From: Jacaranda mimosifolia
Lineage: Eukaryota > Streptophyta > Magnoliopsida > Lamiales > Bignoniaceae
Assembly (NCBI GenBank): GCA_018894105.1
Contig: CM032117.1
Location: 49,820,503 to 49,884,502 of the forward strand
Direction: 5' to 3'
Length of the DNA: 64,000 bases
Below the pieces are notes generated by a model. The model had not been told where the DNA came from, made no database searches, and was given only the letters and a program-made list of their open reading frames with translations. This document shows, in pieces, positions 1 through 11,879 of the stretch; within the stretch, counting starts at the first letter, position 1; each line of letters opens with the position of its first letter. The position numbers and the translations under genes were made by a program.

Positions 1-236
1 AGAATATGACTCAAATAAATAAAAACTATTTTGCCCTTCTTTGATAATGACATGCCATCTAATAAGCATTCCCACCAGCTTGAGTCAATTTGTCCTACTT
101 TGAGATTTCTTCACTTGTATTCCTGCAATTCCAATATTTTCATCAATTAGCAAGGGAATTATAACTTTTAAAACAAGAAAATTATTTGTTAAGTCCTAAA
201 TATGATATTCAAATTAATACTAATATGGACTTAACA
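1..236 (-). repeat. 3' LTR of the gypsy element (partial)
   Basis: It aligns without net gaps to 10373-10608. It ends at TTAACA (231-236), which on the - strand is the TGTTAA start of the LTR. The other roughly 960 bp of this LTR lie left of the window. Confidence 0.93.
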
Positions 237-251
237 AATACCCCCAAACTT
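237..251 (-). other. Polypurine tract of the gypsy element
   Basis: On the - strand this reads AAGTTTGGGGGTATT, directly before the LTR start TGTTAAG. That is the expected place for the plus-strand primer of reverse transcription. This assigns the element to the - strand independently of the coding frames. Confidence 0.8.
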
Positions 252-738
252 AATATGTTGCTCGCCCTTGAGCAACGCAAAGAAAAGACTTAAGGACACT
301 CAAAGAAAAAGAAATCAGCACAAACATGCATATACAAAGCCATCACTTCTTTTTGCCACTCTTAGAACTATTTCAAAGCGATGCTCGTAGTCAACCACAA
401 TTGCGATCTGATTTCACTATGCACAAATAAGCAGATACAATGTTCAAATGAATCCCCTGTGTATGTGTGTGCTTTCTCTATAAGTAGTTACTGGCAATTC
501 GGATTAATTTATATACAAGTACAAGACTCTACTCTAATACTCCATAGGTTTGCTTTTCATCTCTACCTCCATTAATGTAGAATACACTCAATAAATGATT
601 ATTTAGAACTTGCATAGCTTGTAATGTAGGCTTGGGTAAAGGTAGGAAAAATATGGATAATATTGACTCAATACCCACAACACTTGTTAATCATCACCTC
701 CTAATTCTCCCCCAAACTTATTGAACAATACTTCTCAA

Positions 739-770
<32 letters not shown>

Positions 771-1623
771 TCCTTTTTTCTTTTCTTTTCTTTTTTTGGA
801 CGCACACAATTGTGTGCATGAGGCCTTATCTACACCTCTTTTTTTTTTCTTGAAGAAAAAAAATCAAACTCATGGGCACTATACTGCTTGTTCCCATTTC
901 AAATAGATCTAACAAGTAATCGTGGGATTTATTTGGTGGGATTATGTTTCTAGATTGGTTGTTGAGTTAGTTGTCAATTGAAAAGGATATTTAAAAATAG
1001 GCTCAACAAGGGGACCAAGGGATATAATATCATTTGGTAGGCTTGAAAGACTCAAACAGGTCAACAATGGCCTAAGTCATTTCCTTTAATTGAGTGTTTT
1101 TCTAGGATTTCGCCTTGATAGGGAATCAAACAAATTCTAGAGTTTAAAGTATTACCTATGTAACTCGTGCATAAATGTCCTCTAAATTAACCAATAACTA
1201 GAAGTGAGAAAGAGAGTGCTCAAAAATAGGGGATGTCATCCTAGCATTGCTTCTACTCAAAGTGCATAATTCCATCATCACACAAGTATAATTTTTCACA
1301 AAACATAAAATTAAAGGAGTAATATCTTCATTGATTCAAGAAGATTAATTTTTGTACATGCAAGACATTGACTCAATTACTGAACACTAATCAAAATCAA
1401 GATAACAGAAAATAAACGGACACAAAGGACTAAAAATTTGACGCACAAAGCACCCCCCAAAACTTGAGAGGTACTTTGCCCTCAAAGTATTAATACTATC
1501 ATGAAAGAGAAAGCAAGAAAATAAGAGACACTAATATGGAAAAAAATAAGATTAATAAAACAAAAAAATACAAAAAAAAAAAAGAAGATAAAATAAAATA
1601 AAGAAGAAAAAAATACTCCCTAA
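252..1623. other. Noncoding 3' internal region of the gypsy element
   Basis: AT-rich sequence between the third ORF and the polypurine tract. It contains a CTTT-type microsatellite (about 740-800) and an A-rich purine stretch (about 1555-1615). No coding region is supported. Confidence 0.6.
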
Positions 1624-2724
1624 TTAATCATTGGCATTATCGTCTTCCTCAGCCTTTGGGGGTGGAACTGCAGTAGCAGGAAAATCAAAGTGTGGTGGCT
1701 GTGGGAAGATAGGATAATCCTCAGGTGGAATGTTATGATATTGCACCAACATTGTATACCATTGTTGTTGAGTGTCAAGGCATGCTTAGCGGTGCTCCTC
1801 TACAGTCTGTTGGTTAGTCAATAATTATCTCATCATATTCTCCAACATATCTAGACATTGCGGTATGGATCAATGACGATTCTGATGAGCTGGATCCTCT
1901 TAATGTAGTCGTGGAGCTTTTCTTGACTGATCATCATCAATTATCTGTTTGGGATGTAGTAATTCCTCGCTTTGATCCCATTGAACCCTTGCTGCAGTGC
2001 ATAACTCTGAGATCAAATGTGGACATACTAAGCTATCTCGTATTCCACCTGGTAATGCCTTCTGAATAGCATGATTAATAATTAGTCTGATATCAATAGG
2101 GATCATCTAATGTATAGCATATAACAAAACGGCTCGCTCCCAAATGACATCACTATAATGGGAAACTGGTAACAAATGGGCACAAATGAATTTGAACCAA
2201 TGGTGGACATGTTGGGATAAACCTGCCCTCGAGAAGTGCTTATATTGATTATTAGCTCCCAACTTCCACTCGACAGTTTGACTACATAAATGATTTTTCA
2301 CTTCTTCCATATCTATTTCTATAGTTAGAAATTGCTGGAACTCATCATCACTATCAATGTTAGGTGTCTCAAAGACTTCATTAATAGCTTCCTGAGAAAA
2401 TGACACATGTTTACCTTGCACAAATATCGTATCTCCAGTAGTGAATGCTAAATTACTATAGAACTCCCTCACTACTGGCATGACTATAGCCTTTGGGGTG
2501 CTAACAAATGTTTGCCAACCTCTCCGTGTTATAATTGGGCTTTTAGTAGGGTCAGGGCGTGAGTGCTCCCTTAATCCTTTTACCCTAACAAAAGGTCGAT
2601 GCATGGTGATTTGTGAATATAGTATCTCTGCCTCTGCTGAAATAAATCGGGTGGTATCAAAAGTTGGTCATTTACTGCTAGAGGCATCCATCTTGTTTGT
2701 TTTCTTGCTTACTTTAGGTGCCAT
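1624..2724 (-). pseudogene. Athila-type third ORF (putative plant transposon protein domain), broken
   Basis: This frame lies after integrase in element sense, where Athila elements carry an additional ORF. The best preserved part (about 2604-1900) has the typical block: a Gly-Trp near the N-terminus, then VVREFYSNL, then FVQGKHVSFS, which matches the domain annotated in many plant retroelements as 'putative plant transposon protein'. The likely start ATG is at 2724 (peptide begins MAPKVSKKTNK). The C-terminal part is proline-rich and acidic and ends at a stop near 1624. There is an in-frame TGA soon after the start, a TAG at 2107-2109, and further breaks after about 1900. The function of this protein family is not established, and some authors treat the position as env-like. 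Confidence 0.75.
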
Positions 2725-3540
2725 CTCACTGTTATTCCAATTCACAATTTTTGCAAAAATCAAACAATATCTCTCCAAATTGTCAATAATAATGTTAATA
2801 AAGCCTCAATCCAAAATCTTGAAAGAATTAGCCCCTTTCCACCAAATAAATCCATCAAACTAAATTTCAATATTCTCAAGACAATTCAATTCCCTTTTCA
2901 ATAATGAGCTCAATGTGCCACAATATTATGATTAGTACTGCTAGATAATATTCAAGGAATGCTTCCAAATAATGCCCAAGAATCCATATCTAAGCATTCA
3001 ACAATGGCAAGATGAAACTTAGTAATTTCCAAACGTTAGATCAATGACATACTAAGTTTTAGTCTAATCAAATAATATGGTGGCAAACTCACACAAATCC
3101 ACAAGTTTTTCATATAAATCACTTGTTCACCTAACAATCAATCATATTCCACAAAATTCAAGTAAACAATCCCAAAACACCTAAATCCAAAGAAAGTTTA
3201 TGCAAGAAACCAAGCAAACAACCTATTATGAGTATTAAAAGCACCAAGAAGTGTGGCCAAGGGAGATGAAGAATGTTGAGTTCATAGGTGGAGGGTTATC
3301 GGCGATAATGGCAATTGCCAGTGATGGGTTGTTGGTGGATATGGTGATGGTTGGCGGTGGGTGGAGATAATGGGTAAGGTAAATGGGTTTTGTAGTTTGG
3401 ATTGAAAAAAAAAAGAATGAGGAAGGGGAATCAGGAAATGAGGGTTTTGTTTTTGAAAAGAAAAAGAATGGAGAAAGGGCAATGGGGGTTGCGGACAGAA
3501 CAAGGGCGTTAAAAACCCAAAAAAAAAAATTCATTAGGGT
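2725..3540. other. Internal spacer of the gypsy element between integrase and ORF3
   Basis: AT-rich sequence with purine-rich tracts at about 3405-3530. Several frames are open here only because of low complexity. No gene is recognised. Confidence 0.5.
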
Positions 3541-3862
3541 ACGACCCGCGCTTGGGCGTAGATTATTTGCGCCCTGGTGCAAAGCATTCTACCTTAGGTA
3601 GAACATGTACTGCGCCTGGGCGCAAAAGTCTTGCGCCCTGGCATAGAGCATTCTGCCTTGGGCGTAACTTTTTTTTACGCCCTTGCGCCGAGGCGCAAAA
3701 ATATTGCACCCTGGTGCAAAGCATTCTGGGATCCAGCCACGCCTTGCACCGGCATGTGGAAATATTGCGCCCTGGCGCAAGGCAAGCTGTTTTGGCCTGT
3801 AAGTTTTACACCAGTGCGTCCTGGAGCGAGAGTTTTGCACCCTGGAGCAAGACTGCCTTGCA
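3541..3862. repeat. Degenerate array of GC-rich short palindromes inside the gypsy element
   Basis: A block strikingly more GC-rich than its surroundings. The palindromic core TTGCGCCCTGGCGCAA recurs in variants such as TTGCGCCCTGGTGCAAAG, CTGCGCCTGGGCGCAA, TTGCACCCTGGTGCAA and TTTGCACCCTGGAGCAA, interspersed with 'GCATTCT' and 'CTTGGGCG' pieces. At least eight copies are visible, unevenly spaced about 25-60 bp apart. It lies in the noncoding gap between the end of pol and ORF3. Its function is unknown. Confidence 0.8.
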
Positions 3863-4007
3863 ATTTATTTTTTTTCATAACACAAATGAAAGAAATTAAG
3901 CATTACATCATAGAAAGAAAAATAAACATTACAAAAGTAAAAATAAAATTTGGGTTGCTTCCCAATAAGCGCTTGATTTATAATCATCGGCTTGACTTTT
4001 TCAGACA

Positions 4008-5276
4008 TTATTCAACATCAACCAAGGTGAGCGTGGATCGTCGGCAATCAAAATTACCTCCCCAATAGTGCTTGATTCGCTGTCCATTCACCTTGAATCT
4101 TCTATTTGTTCCTTCATCTTCCAGCTCCACGGCTCCATATGGAAAAACTTCAGTAATGCGAAATGGCCCTAACCAACGTGATTTGAGTTTTCCTGGAAAC
4201 AACTTCAAACGAGAATTAAATAACAAAACATGTTGTCTAGGTTCAAAATGCCGCTCTAAAATTTTCTATCATGACACTTCTTTGTCTTTTCCTTATACAA
4301 CTTAGCATTCTCATATGCTTGCATTCTGAATTCATCTAATTCATTTAACTGCAATAACCTTTTATCCCCCACAGCTTGAGAGTCAAAATTCAATTTTTTA
4401 TAGCCTAATAAGTATTATGTTCCAATTCTACTGGCAGGTGGCATGCTTTCCCAAACACTAATTTGTAAGGTGACAACCCAATGGGAGTTTTATAAGCTAT
4501 CCTATATGCCCATAATGCATCATCTAACTTCTTATACCAATATTTTCTAGTAGCACTCACTGTTTTCTTCAAAATTCTTTTAATTTCTCTATTTGATATT
4601 TCGACTTGACCATTAGTTTGTGGATGGTAAGCTGTGGCAATTTTGTGTTTAACTCCGTATTTAGCTAATAGAACATCAAAATATCTATTACAAAAATGCC
4701 TTCCTCCATAACTAATAATAGCTCTAGGTGTACCAAAATGAGTAAAAATATTCTTTTTCAAAAAGTTTGTTACAACCTTAGAGTCATTAGTTGGTAGAGC
4801 AATAGCTTCCACCCATTTGGAGACATAATCAACTACCACAAGAATGTATAGATTCCCAAAGGCTGGCACAAAAGGACCCATAAAATCAATACCCCACACA
4901 TCAAATAACTCAACTTCTAAGATTACATTTAGAGGCATCTCATTTTTTCTAGAAAAATTTCCTACTCTTCAACACCTATCACAACATACAACAAAAGTAT
5001 AAACATCTTTAAATAAGGTAGGCCAATAAAAACCTGACTGAAAAACCTTTGCTGCAGTGTGATCACTTTAATAATGACCTCCATATGGGGATGAATGGCA
5101 TGCTTAAGTATGCTCCTCTCTTCTTCTGAGATACAATGCCTAAGTATTTGGTCTGGATAAATTCTAAATAGGAATGGCTCGTCCCAGACATATTTCCTCA
5201 CTTTTGAGAGAAATTTCTTCTTTTGTTGAGAGTTAATTTCTGGAGGGAAAATTCCACTAACTATATAATTTACCAA
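4008..5276 (-). pseudogene. Gypsy integrase (zinc finger, catalytic core, C-terminal part), broken
   Basis: The frame 5276-4962 holds the N-terminal integrase region, frameshifted within the HHCC zinc finger. The frame 4938-4405 is the catalytic core: GIDFMGPF carries the first acidic residue, and [10 protein letters not shown] carries the last (E). At the position of the second catalytic Asp, the S-D-G-G block normally seen in this family reads S-Y-G-G, so an acidic catalytic residue is missing. The frame 4226-4008 is the C-terminal chromatin-binding-like tail (SRWLGPFRI, then VNGQRIKHYW). Several stops separate these parts. The enzyme would have inserted the cDNA copy into host DNA. Confidence 0.9.
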
Positions 5277-5425
5277 GTCTGCATACCATGGAACCCCTTT
5301 CTCTTCTACTGTATATAATGGCTCACCGAGAATGTTTCTTTGATCATTTTCTTCTCATTTACAATTTTTGTACTTTCTAACTTTGACAAGTCATCAACAA
5401 TTTGATTTTCTGAGCCTTTTTTATC

Positions 5426-6942
5426 TCAAATTTCCAGATCAAATTCTTGTAGCAGCAACACCCATCTAATCAATCTTAGCTTGTCATCTTTCTTTTCCAC
5501 TAGATATCTGATAGCTGAATGGTCTGTATATACTATTACCTTGGTTCCTACCAAATATGAGCGAAACTTATCGAATGCAAATACTACAACCAATAGTTCC
5601 TTCTCTGTGGTGGTATAGTTTACCTGCGCATCTGTTAGTGTTTTGCTAGCATAATATATTGAATGAAAGATCTTCTCCCTGCGTTGGCCAAAGTCACTAG
5701 CATCACACATTAGTTCAAAAAGTAAATCCCAATCAGGTACAACAATAATAGGTGCAGAAACAAGTTTCCTCTTTAACAAATTAAAAGCCTTAAGACATTG
5801 ATCATCAAATTTAGAAATTACATCTTTTTCTGGCAGATTACATAGGGGTTTAGAAATTTTAGAGAAATCCTTAATGGAACGCCTATAGAAACCTGCATAT
5901 CCCAAAAAACTATGAATACCTTTCTTCAATGATGGGGGTGGAAGTTTTCAATTGTTTCAATTTTTGCCTTGTCTAGCTCAATTCCTTTGCTAAAGACCCT
6001 ATGCCCAAGAACTATCCCTTCTCTTTCCATAAAATGACATTTCTCCCATTTTAGAAAAAGGTTAGGTTCTTCACATCTTTTTAAAACAAGTGCAAAATAA
6101 TTCAAACATTCATCAAAAGAATTTCCAAAAACTGAAAAATCATCCATAAATACCTCAAGGAAATTTTCTACCACATTAGTGAAGAATGCCATTATGCATC
6201 TCTGGAAAGTAGCCAGAGCATTGTAAAGGCCAAAAGGCATTCTTTAGAAAGCGAAAGTACCATATGTACAAGTGAATGTTGTCTTTTCCTGATCTTTTGG
6301 AACTATGGCAATCTGATTGTATCCTGAATAACCATCTAAGAAGTAATAGTGTTCCTTACCTGCCAGTCTATCCAGCATCTAATCAATGAAGGGCAAGGGG
6401 AAGTGATCCATTCTCGTGGCTTTGTTCAACTTTCTATAATCCATGCACACTCGCCATCCACTAACTGTCCTTGTTGAAATAAGTTCATTATTATCATTCT
6501 TCACCACCGTCATGCCTCATTTCTTTGGTACACATTGTACTGGACTTACCCATGAACAATCTGAGATAGGATAAATAATACCTGTATCAAGCCACTTAAT
6601 GATTTCTTTCTTCACTACTTCTTTCATTATGCGATTCAATCTCCTTTGATGTTCAATGGAGCCCTTTTGATTGTCCTCAAGTAGAATTTTGTGTATGCAA
6701 AATGAAGGGTTAATTCCTTTAATATCTGCAATTGTCCATCCAAGTGCTTTTTTATGCTTCCTTAACCCTTTCAACAACCTATCTTCCTGCTCATCAGACC
6801 ACAAGGATGAAATAATAACATGTAATGTAGACGAACTTCCCAAATAAGAATATTGTAAGTGATCAGGAAGAGGTTTTAATTCTAAAGTAGATGGTTGTTC
6901 AATAGATGGCTTTAGCATTCCTGAGGAAGTGGACATATCCAA
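5426..6942 (-). pseudogene. Gypsy reverse transcriptase and RNase H, broken
   Basis: The RT starts in 6942-6517 (ending VSPVQCVPKK) and continues across stops to 6240-5926, where MPFGLYNALATFQRCI and the catalytic block FMDDFSVFG are seen. The FMDD form of the YxDD box is normal for this lineage. RNase H follows in 5929-5426, with [28 protein letters not shown] and [11 protein letters not shown], and the key acidic residues D, E and D are visible. The stretch between 6517 and 6240 is readable only with stop codons. Together these domains would copy element RNA into DNA. Confidence 0.92.
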
Positions 6943-7724
6943 ACTTTCAAATTTTGGGTACTTAGTAATCTTAGCGAAGCTTCTAGGAAATTTAGGAATT
7001 TTTGTATTTCAGCATCACCAACATCCGCTAAGGCAAGTAGAGCTTCTTCAAGGGGGTTAGTATTTTGGGTATTTTGAAAAATATTTCCTGCAAGACTATT
7101 TACAACACTAACTACAAAACAATCATCAGAAGCACTAGGATATTTAATAGCCTTAAGAACATTAAATTTTACCTCTTGGTCTTGAACTCTCATGGTCAAC
7201 TCACCTTTTTGTACATCAATAAGAGCACCACTTGTGGCTAAATATGGCCTGCCTAGAATAATAGGAACTTCGCGATCTTCTTCCATATCTAAAACAATGA
7301 AATCTACAAGAAAAATAAATTTATCAACTTTAACCAAAATATCCTCAATTACTCCTTTTGGATATGTGAATGATCTATCTACCAATTGCAAGGTCACACT
7401 TGTGGGTTTAACTTCTCCAAGTCTAAGCCTTTGATAAATGGAGAATGCCATCAAATTTATACTTGCTCCCAAATCACACAGTGCACGCCTAGAAAAGCAA
7501 GTTCCAATGGTACATGGAATTGTGAAACTTCTTGGATCTTTAAGTTTTGGTGGTAACTTCTTTTGAATAATTGCACTACATTCCTCTATTAAAACCGTTG
7601 TTTCAAACTCCCCAAAATGCCTTTTCCTGGATAAAATACCCTTCATAAACTTCAAATAACTTGGCATTTGTTCTAAAGCTTCAACAAAAGGAATGTTAAT
7701 TTGGAGCTTCTTGAAAACTTCCAT
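6912..7724 (-). pseudogene. Gypsy aspartic protease region
   Basis: A 270-codon frame with the active-site block ALCDLGASINLM. The D-L-G-A form replaces the usual DTG/DSG and is typical of Athila-type proteases. It is followed by PIILGRPYLATSGALIDV, the second conserved retropepsin strand. It overlaps the N-terminal RT frame (6942-6517) by 31 bp in another frame, a sign of a frameshift in what was one polyprotein. The part nearest RT is shifted and ends at 6912. Confidence 0.88.
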
Positions 7725-9284
7725 AAAATGCTAAAATTATTTGTCCAATTTCAGTTTCCTAAGCCTTGAGGAAAAGGAGGAGGTGGTATGGTGGTTCTAA
7801 ACTTAGCCTTCTGCTCTAACTCTTCTTCTTTCTCAACAATAGGTGGTTCTTCAGCTTCTTTTGAGACTTGAGATGTCTTTTGAATTTTCTGCAACTCTCT
7901 TCCATTCCTTAGAGTAACTGCTTGCAATGTTCTTTTCCTTCTCGTTTAGGATTTATCTCAGTATCGCTTGGCAAAGTTCCTCTCTGTCTCATACTAAATG
8001 CATTAGCTAATTGCCACATTTGTGTTTTCAATGTTCTGATTGAAGCTGATTGACTCTGAATTGCTGCTTTCATTTTTGTCATGAACTGCATAAACATCTC
8101 CTCTAATGATGGCTTCTTTTCTTGAGTTGGTGGCTTTATCTGTTGATGGAAGCCTAGTAGTGAAAGTTTAGGAGCTGAAGATTGTCCTTGGTTGTTGCTC
8201 CATGAGAAATTGGGATGTTGTCTCTATTCGGGATTATAAATATTTGAGTATGGATTATTTTGATTCTTATTGAAGTTCCCAACAAACTGCACTGATTCCA
8301 AAGAATGTTGACACTGATCACTCAAATGTGCATCCCCGCAATTTCGCAAGTAATAAATTGGCCTTCTATTGCTGGAACTTGTTGTCCTAGCTTGGTTATA
8401 ATACTTGCAAGTGTGTCCATATTCTTTGTTAAAGCTTATAACTGTGCATTCAAAGATGTAGCAGTATTTATTTCATAGACTTCTGCAGTTTTCTTTAGTT
8501 GAGTTAATCTATCAGTTGGCCATTGATAACTGTTTGTTGCCATCTCTTCAAATAACTTAAACATTTCCCCAATCTTTTTCCACATAAGTGTATCTCCTGC
8601 AGCAACATTAACTATTCCTCTTGTTTGTGCAGATAATCCATTGTAGAATGTATGCACTTGAAGCCACTTTCTCAAAGCATGATGAGAGCATTTTCTGAGC
8701 ATCTCCTTATATTTTCCCATGCCTCATAAAACGTTTCCTGATCAAATTGTACAAAACAAGTGATTTCATTCCTTAACTTGATTATTCGTGATGGTGGAAA
8801 AAACTTAACCAAGAATTTTGTGCTAGACTCTCCTAAGTGGTAACAGATCCCGATAGCAAGGATGACAACCAACTCTTTGTTTTGTCTTTTAGTGAAAATG
8901 GAAATAACCTTAATCATGTTGCATCATCAAAGACTCCATTATATTTGAAGGTGTCACAAATCTCCAAAACGTTAGCTAAATGAGCATTTGGATCTTCTAT
9001 TGGAGACCCTCCCCAAACTATACTGAACTCTGTATCATCTGAATGATAGCATGCTTGATCTCAAAATTATTAGCCTGAACATATGGTCTAGCGATTCCTG
9101 TCTGAAAACCCTGAATTTGTGGGATAGCATAGTCATCCAGATATCCATCTTCTGTTGTCATCTCTGTAGTATCCTCATTTGTTTGTTGAAGTGCTTGTCT
9201 GAGTCTCTAAAAAGTTCTCTCAATTTCCAGATCAAACGGCACTAATTTCGATTCCTGATTGTCTGGTTCCTGATTATCCTGCAT
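7725..9284 (-). pseudogene. Gypsy gag (capsid and nucleocapsid), broken
   Basis: The likely start is ATG at 9284. The capsid part can be followed through DPNAHLANVLEICDTFKYNG and LFPFSLKDKTKSWL (about 9000-8860), then FVQFDQETFYEAWENI (about 8750-8700), then across a frameshift to LQVHTFYNGLSAQTRG (about 8660-8610). A zinc knuckle of the form NCGDAHLSDQC lies near 8350-8310. A glutamine-rich stretch follows (about 8050), then a linker to the protease. Stops occur near 9207 and 8228 and there are several frameshifts. Gag would form the particle that packages element RNA. Confidence 0.85.
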
Positions 9285-9391
9285 ATAATTGCAAGTGTTC
9301 CTGAAATAAATAAAAATAAATAAATAAAATAGATCTGAATTAAAAACTTGGTGCTTAAAAATAAAATTAGCATAAACAAAATAATTTTGTT

Positions 9392-9407
9392 CCCCGTAAC
9401 GGCGCCA
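9392..9407 (-). other. Primer-binding site, tRNA-Asp type
   Basis: On the - strand it reads TGGCGCCGTTACGGGG, complementary to the 3' end of plant tRNA-Asp(GTC) with one mismatch. It lies 6 bp inside the 5' LTR. Athila elements characteristically use this primer. Confidence 0.85.
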
Positions 9408-9413
9408 AAAATT

Positions 9414-10608
9414 TGTTGGTTGTGCAAAAATAAATAATGCAAACAAATATGCAAATGCAATTGTTGCAACAAGTAATAAAGTGATGAGAAGAGTGTCGAT
9501 CCCATGAGAAACTAAATTATTCGCTACTAATTACTAATCTATCACACACTTATTTTATTCAAACAAAAGTCAATTATGTAAGAACTAAAACTAAACTAAT
9601 GGAAATAAGAAAAATTGCACTGATTAGGATTTCTACCAAGATTAGAAGCCTGGAATTATGATTTCATCAATCGAATAAGTTGGATACACAATTTTCCCCT
9701 TTATGAAATTAATAGCAGGTTATTAGTCTTGAGCCTTATGCAATTACAAGGTTCTTCCGAATTACCCGCAATCAAATTCCTAATTTATTCAATTCACTAT
9801 ATTCCTATGTGAATTAACTAAATTATGAATAAGGTTGTACCACTCGACTAACTTCCTAGGGCAAGCAGATATATTCCTATCCTATTCACAAATTAATTAA
9901 TTCATCAATTTGAACAATTAATCCTAAGGTCTTCTATTGTTAATCATTCCCTAGATTCTTTTTTTCAAGACTCCTCTAGGGTTTAAAAATGCACTTGACT
10001 ACTGATCAGACAATCAAATAGAAAAAGAACACAACAGAAGAAATAATCTAAAGCGCTATAAATTTCATGGAAGAAAATCATGCATCAATTTATTCAAAAG
10101 AATCCATCATAATCCTAGAGTAACGAATTAGTTCATGATTGACTTGTCAAACAAAACATGAATAAAACGGAACATCATTTCAAATTCAGAATAAAAAATA
10201 AAATCAGGGGGAGAGGTAGAAACTCTATTCCTTGACGAATTAGACCTCCACTTTGTCCTTCTCCGAATCCCAAATTCTTGCGATACTTTTGATCTCCAAA
10301 ATAGAAAAATTCGCTCCCCTTCCGAAGTATCTAAGAGACCTATTTATAACTACTTGGAAGAGTCTTCTAATTAGAATATGGCTCAAATAAATAAAAGCTC
10401 TTTTGTCCTTCTTTGATAATGACGTGTCATCCATTCAGCATTCCCACCAACTTGAGTCAATTTGTCCTACTTTGCAATTTCTCCACTTGTATTCCTGCAA
10501 GTCCAATATTTTCATCAATTAGTAAGGGAATTATAACTTTTAAAACAAGAAAATTATTTGTTAAGTCCTAAATATGATATTCAAATTAATACTAATATGT
10601 ACTTAACA
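9414..10608 (-). repeat. 5' LTR of the gypsy element (complete, 1195 bp)
   Basis: Bounded by TGTTGGTTGT at the left and ATTAGTACTTAACA-type sequence at the right, so on the - strand it starts TG and ends CA. Its last 236 bp match window positions 1-236. The primer-binding site adjoins its left end. Confidence 0.92.
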
Positions 10609-11879
10609 ATTTAATTATAAAAAATTAATTTAGTAAATTAACTTAGTTATTGATGGTTTAAAAAATTATTTGTACATATATTAATTTTTAATAGGTATAG
10701 GATATATATTAAATCAAAACTATGATTATCAGACAATAGTCAACCCTCGTTCTGGTAGAGTTTGTGGAATAAGGCATTGGCATCAGGACACGTGAACGTA
10801 GAAGAGGAATTGTAGGAAAACATTTACTATGATAGTGAGCTTACCTTTAATTATTTTTATTTTGTTATCTTGAGGCATTTTGGAGATACTTCTAGTACAT
10901 AGAATTCATAATTAAATATTTGTTTCAAAATACTTAGTGCACTTTGTGCTGATTTTTTATATTGCAAAAGAGAATAAGTTGTCACTCATGAGTGTGGTCC
11001 AATAATTAGTTAAAAATAGGTCATAACCCAATGGTAAAATATAGTTTCTATTCCTTGAGTATTTTAAGGTGTGGATCTTGTTGGATCTTTGAATTGTGTA
11101 GAATATGGTAAAATATAAAATCTTATTAATTAAATATTTTAGGATATCTATATATCTTTGCAGAATAATATCCTATCTCTCCGGTTGACAATGATATATA
11201 TATTAAGATAGAGATAGTTGAGGTGGATGAAATTTTCATAAGGCTAGGGTTTGATTATGTCATCTTTCTTCCGCATTAAAATGCACAAATGTATATTTTC
11301 AGATGTACCACGTACTAATTAGGCAGATGAAATCGTGAATCATTAAATTATACATGAATTAATGCATTGTCGTTTTATATTACCATGACACCATGCATTG
11401 TGCACACATCCAACAGCTGGCGTACAAACCCGTCTCTTTAATCGTTTACTTTTACCGGTTTGGGTTGACTTGATGATGGGAAAGCGAGAAAGGGAAATGC
11501 AGCACAAGAATCAGGAACCAGCACAGACACTAACAACTTTTGACAATTTAGTAAATTAACTTGTTGTAGTCGCAGAATGTGGTGGTAGCTAGTTGGCAAA
11601 TATCACCACCCCAAATTAATTACTTAAACGGGGAGCATGTGAATGTCAACCAAAAGAAGATACTAAAAAGCAAATATTAAGCATGTGAATACAGAAACAT
11701 CACCACATTTAATTTTCACCTTATAATAAGATCTCAAACCTTTATTTATATACTTTCCTAAACTTCAACCATCTATTAAAACAAACTTACCATATATATA
11801 TATATGAAGTTCTTCCCAATATGACCTATATAACTTCTTAATTACCCTATTCATCATATATACCTTTTTTCCTGGCATT
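10609..11879. promoter_or_regulatory. Intergenic DNA upstream of ALMT, including its promoter
   Basis: AT-rich sequence with no ORF of note. A TATA-like run (about 11791-11804) lies roughly 80-90 bp before the ATG at 11880. It probably holds the ALMT promoter and 5' UTR. The gypsy element ends about 1.27 kb upstream of the ALMT start. Confidence 0.5.

Larger units (their letters stand above)
1..10608 (-). mobile_element. Ty3/gypsy LTR retrotransposon, Athila-like, decayed, 3' end cut by window start
   Basis: The right LTR (5' in element sense) is complete and the left one is present only as its last 236 bp. Read on the - strand, the order is LTR, primer-binding site for tRNA-Asp, gag, protease, RT, RNase H, integrase, an extra ORF of the 'putative plant transposon protein' type, polypurine tract, LTR. 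The tRNA-Asp primer, the Gag zinc knuckle style, the DLGA protease motif and the extra ORF after integrase all point to the Athila lineage. By my hand count the overlapping LTR parts differ at about 16 of 236 positions with no net indel, so the insertion is not recent. All coding parts carry stops or frameshifts. The target-site duplication cannot be tested because the left flank lies outside the window. Confidence 0.93.

Noticed and set aside
2480..2863. 127-codon + strand frame
   Set aside because: It lies opposite the Athila third ORF, which has clear family motifs on the - strand; the + strand frame has none.
3552..4068. Overlapping + strand frames of 115 and 145 codons, Cys/Pro-rich
   Set aside because: They are produced by the GC-rich palindrome array and are open on both strands at once; no domain is recognisable.
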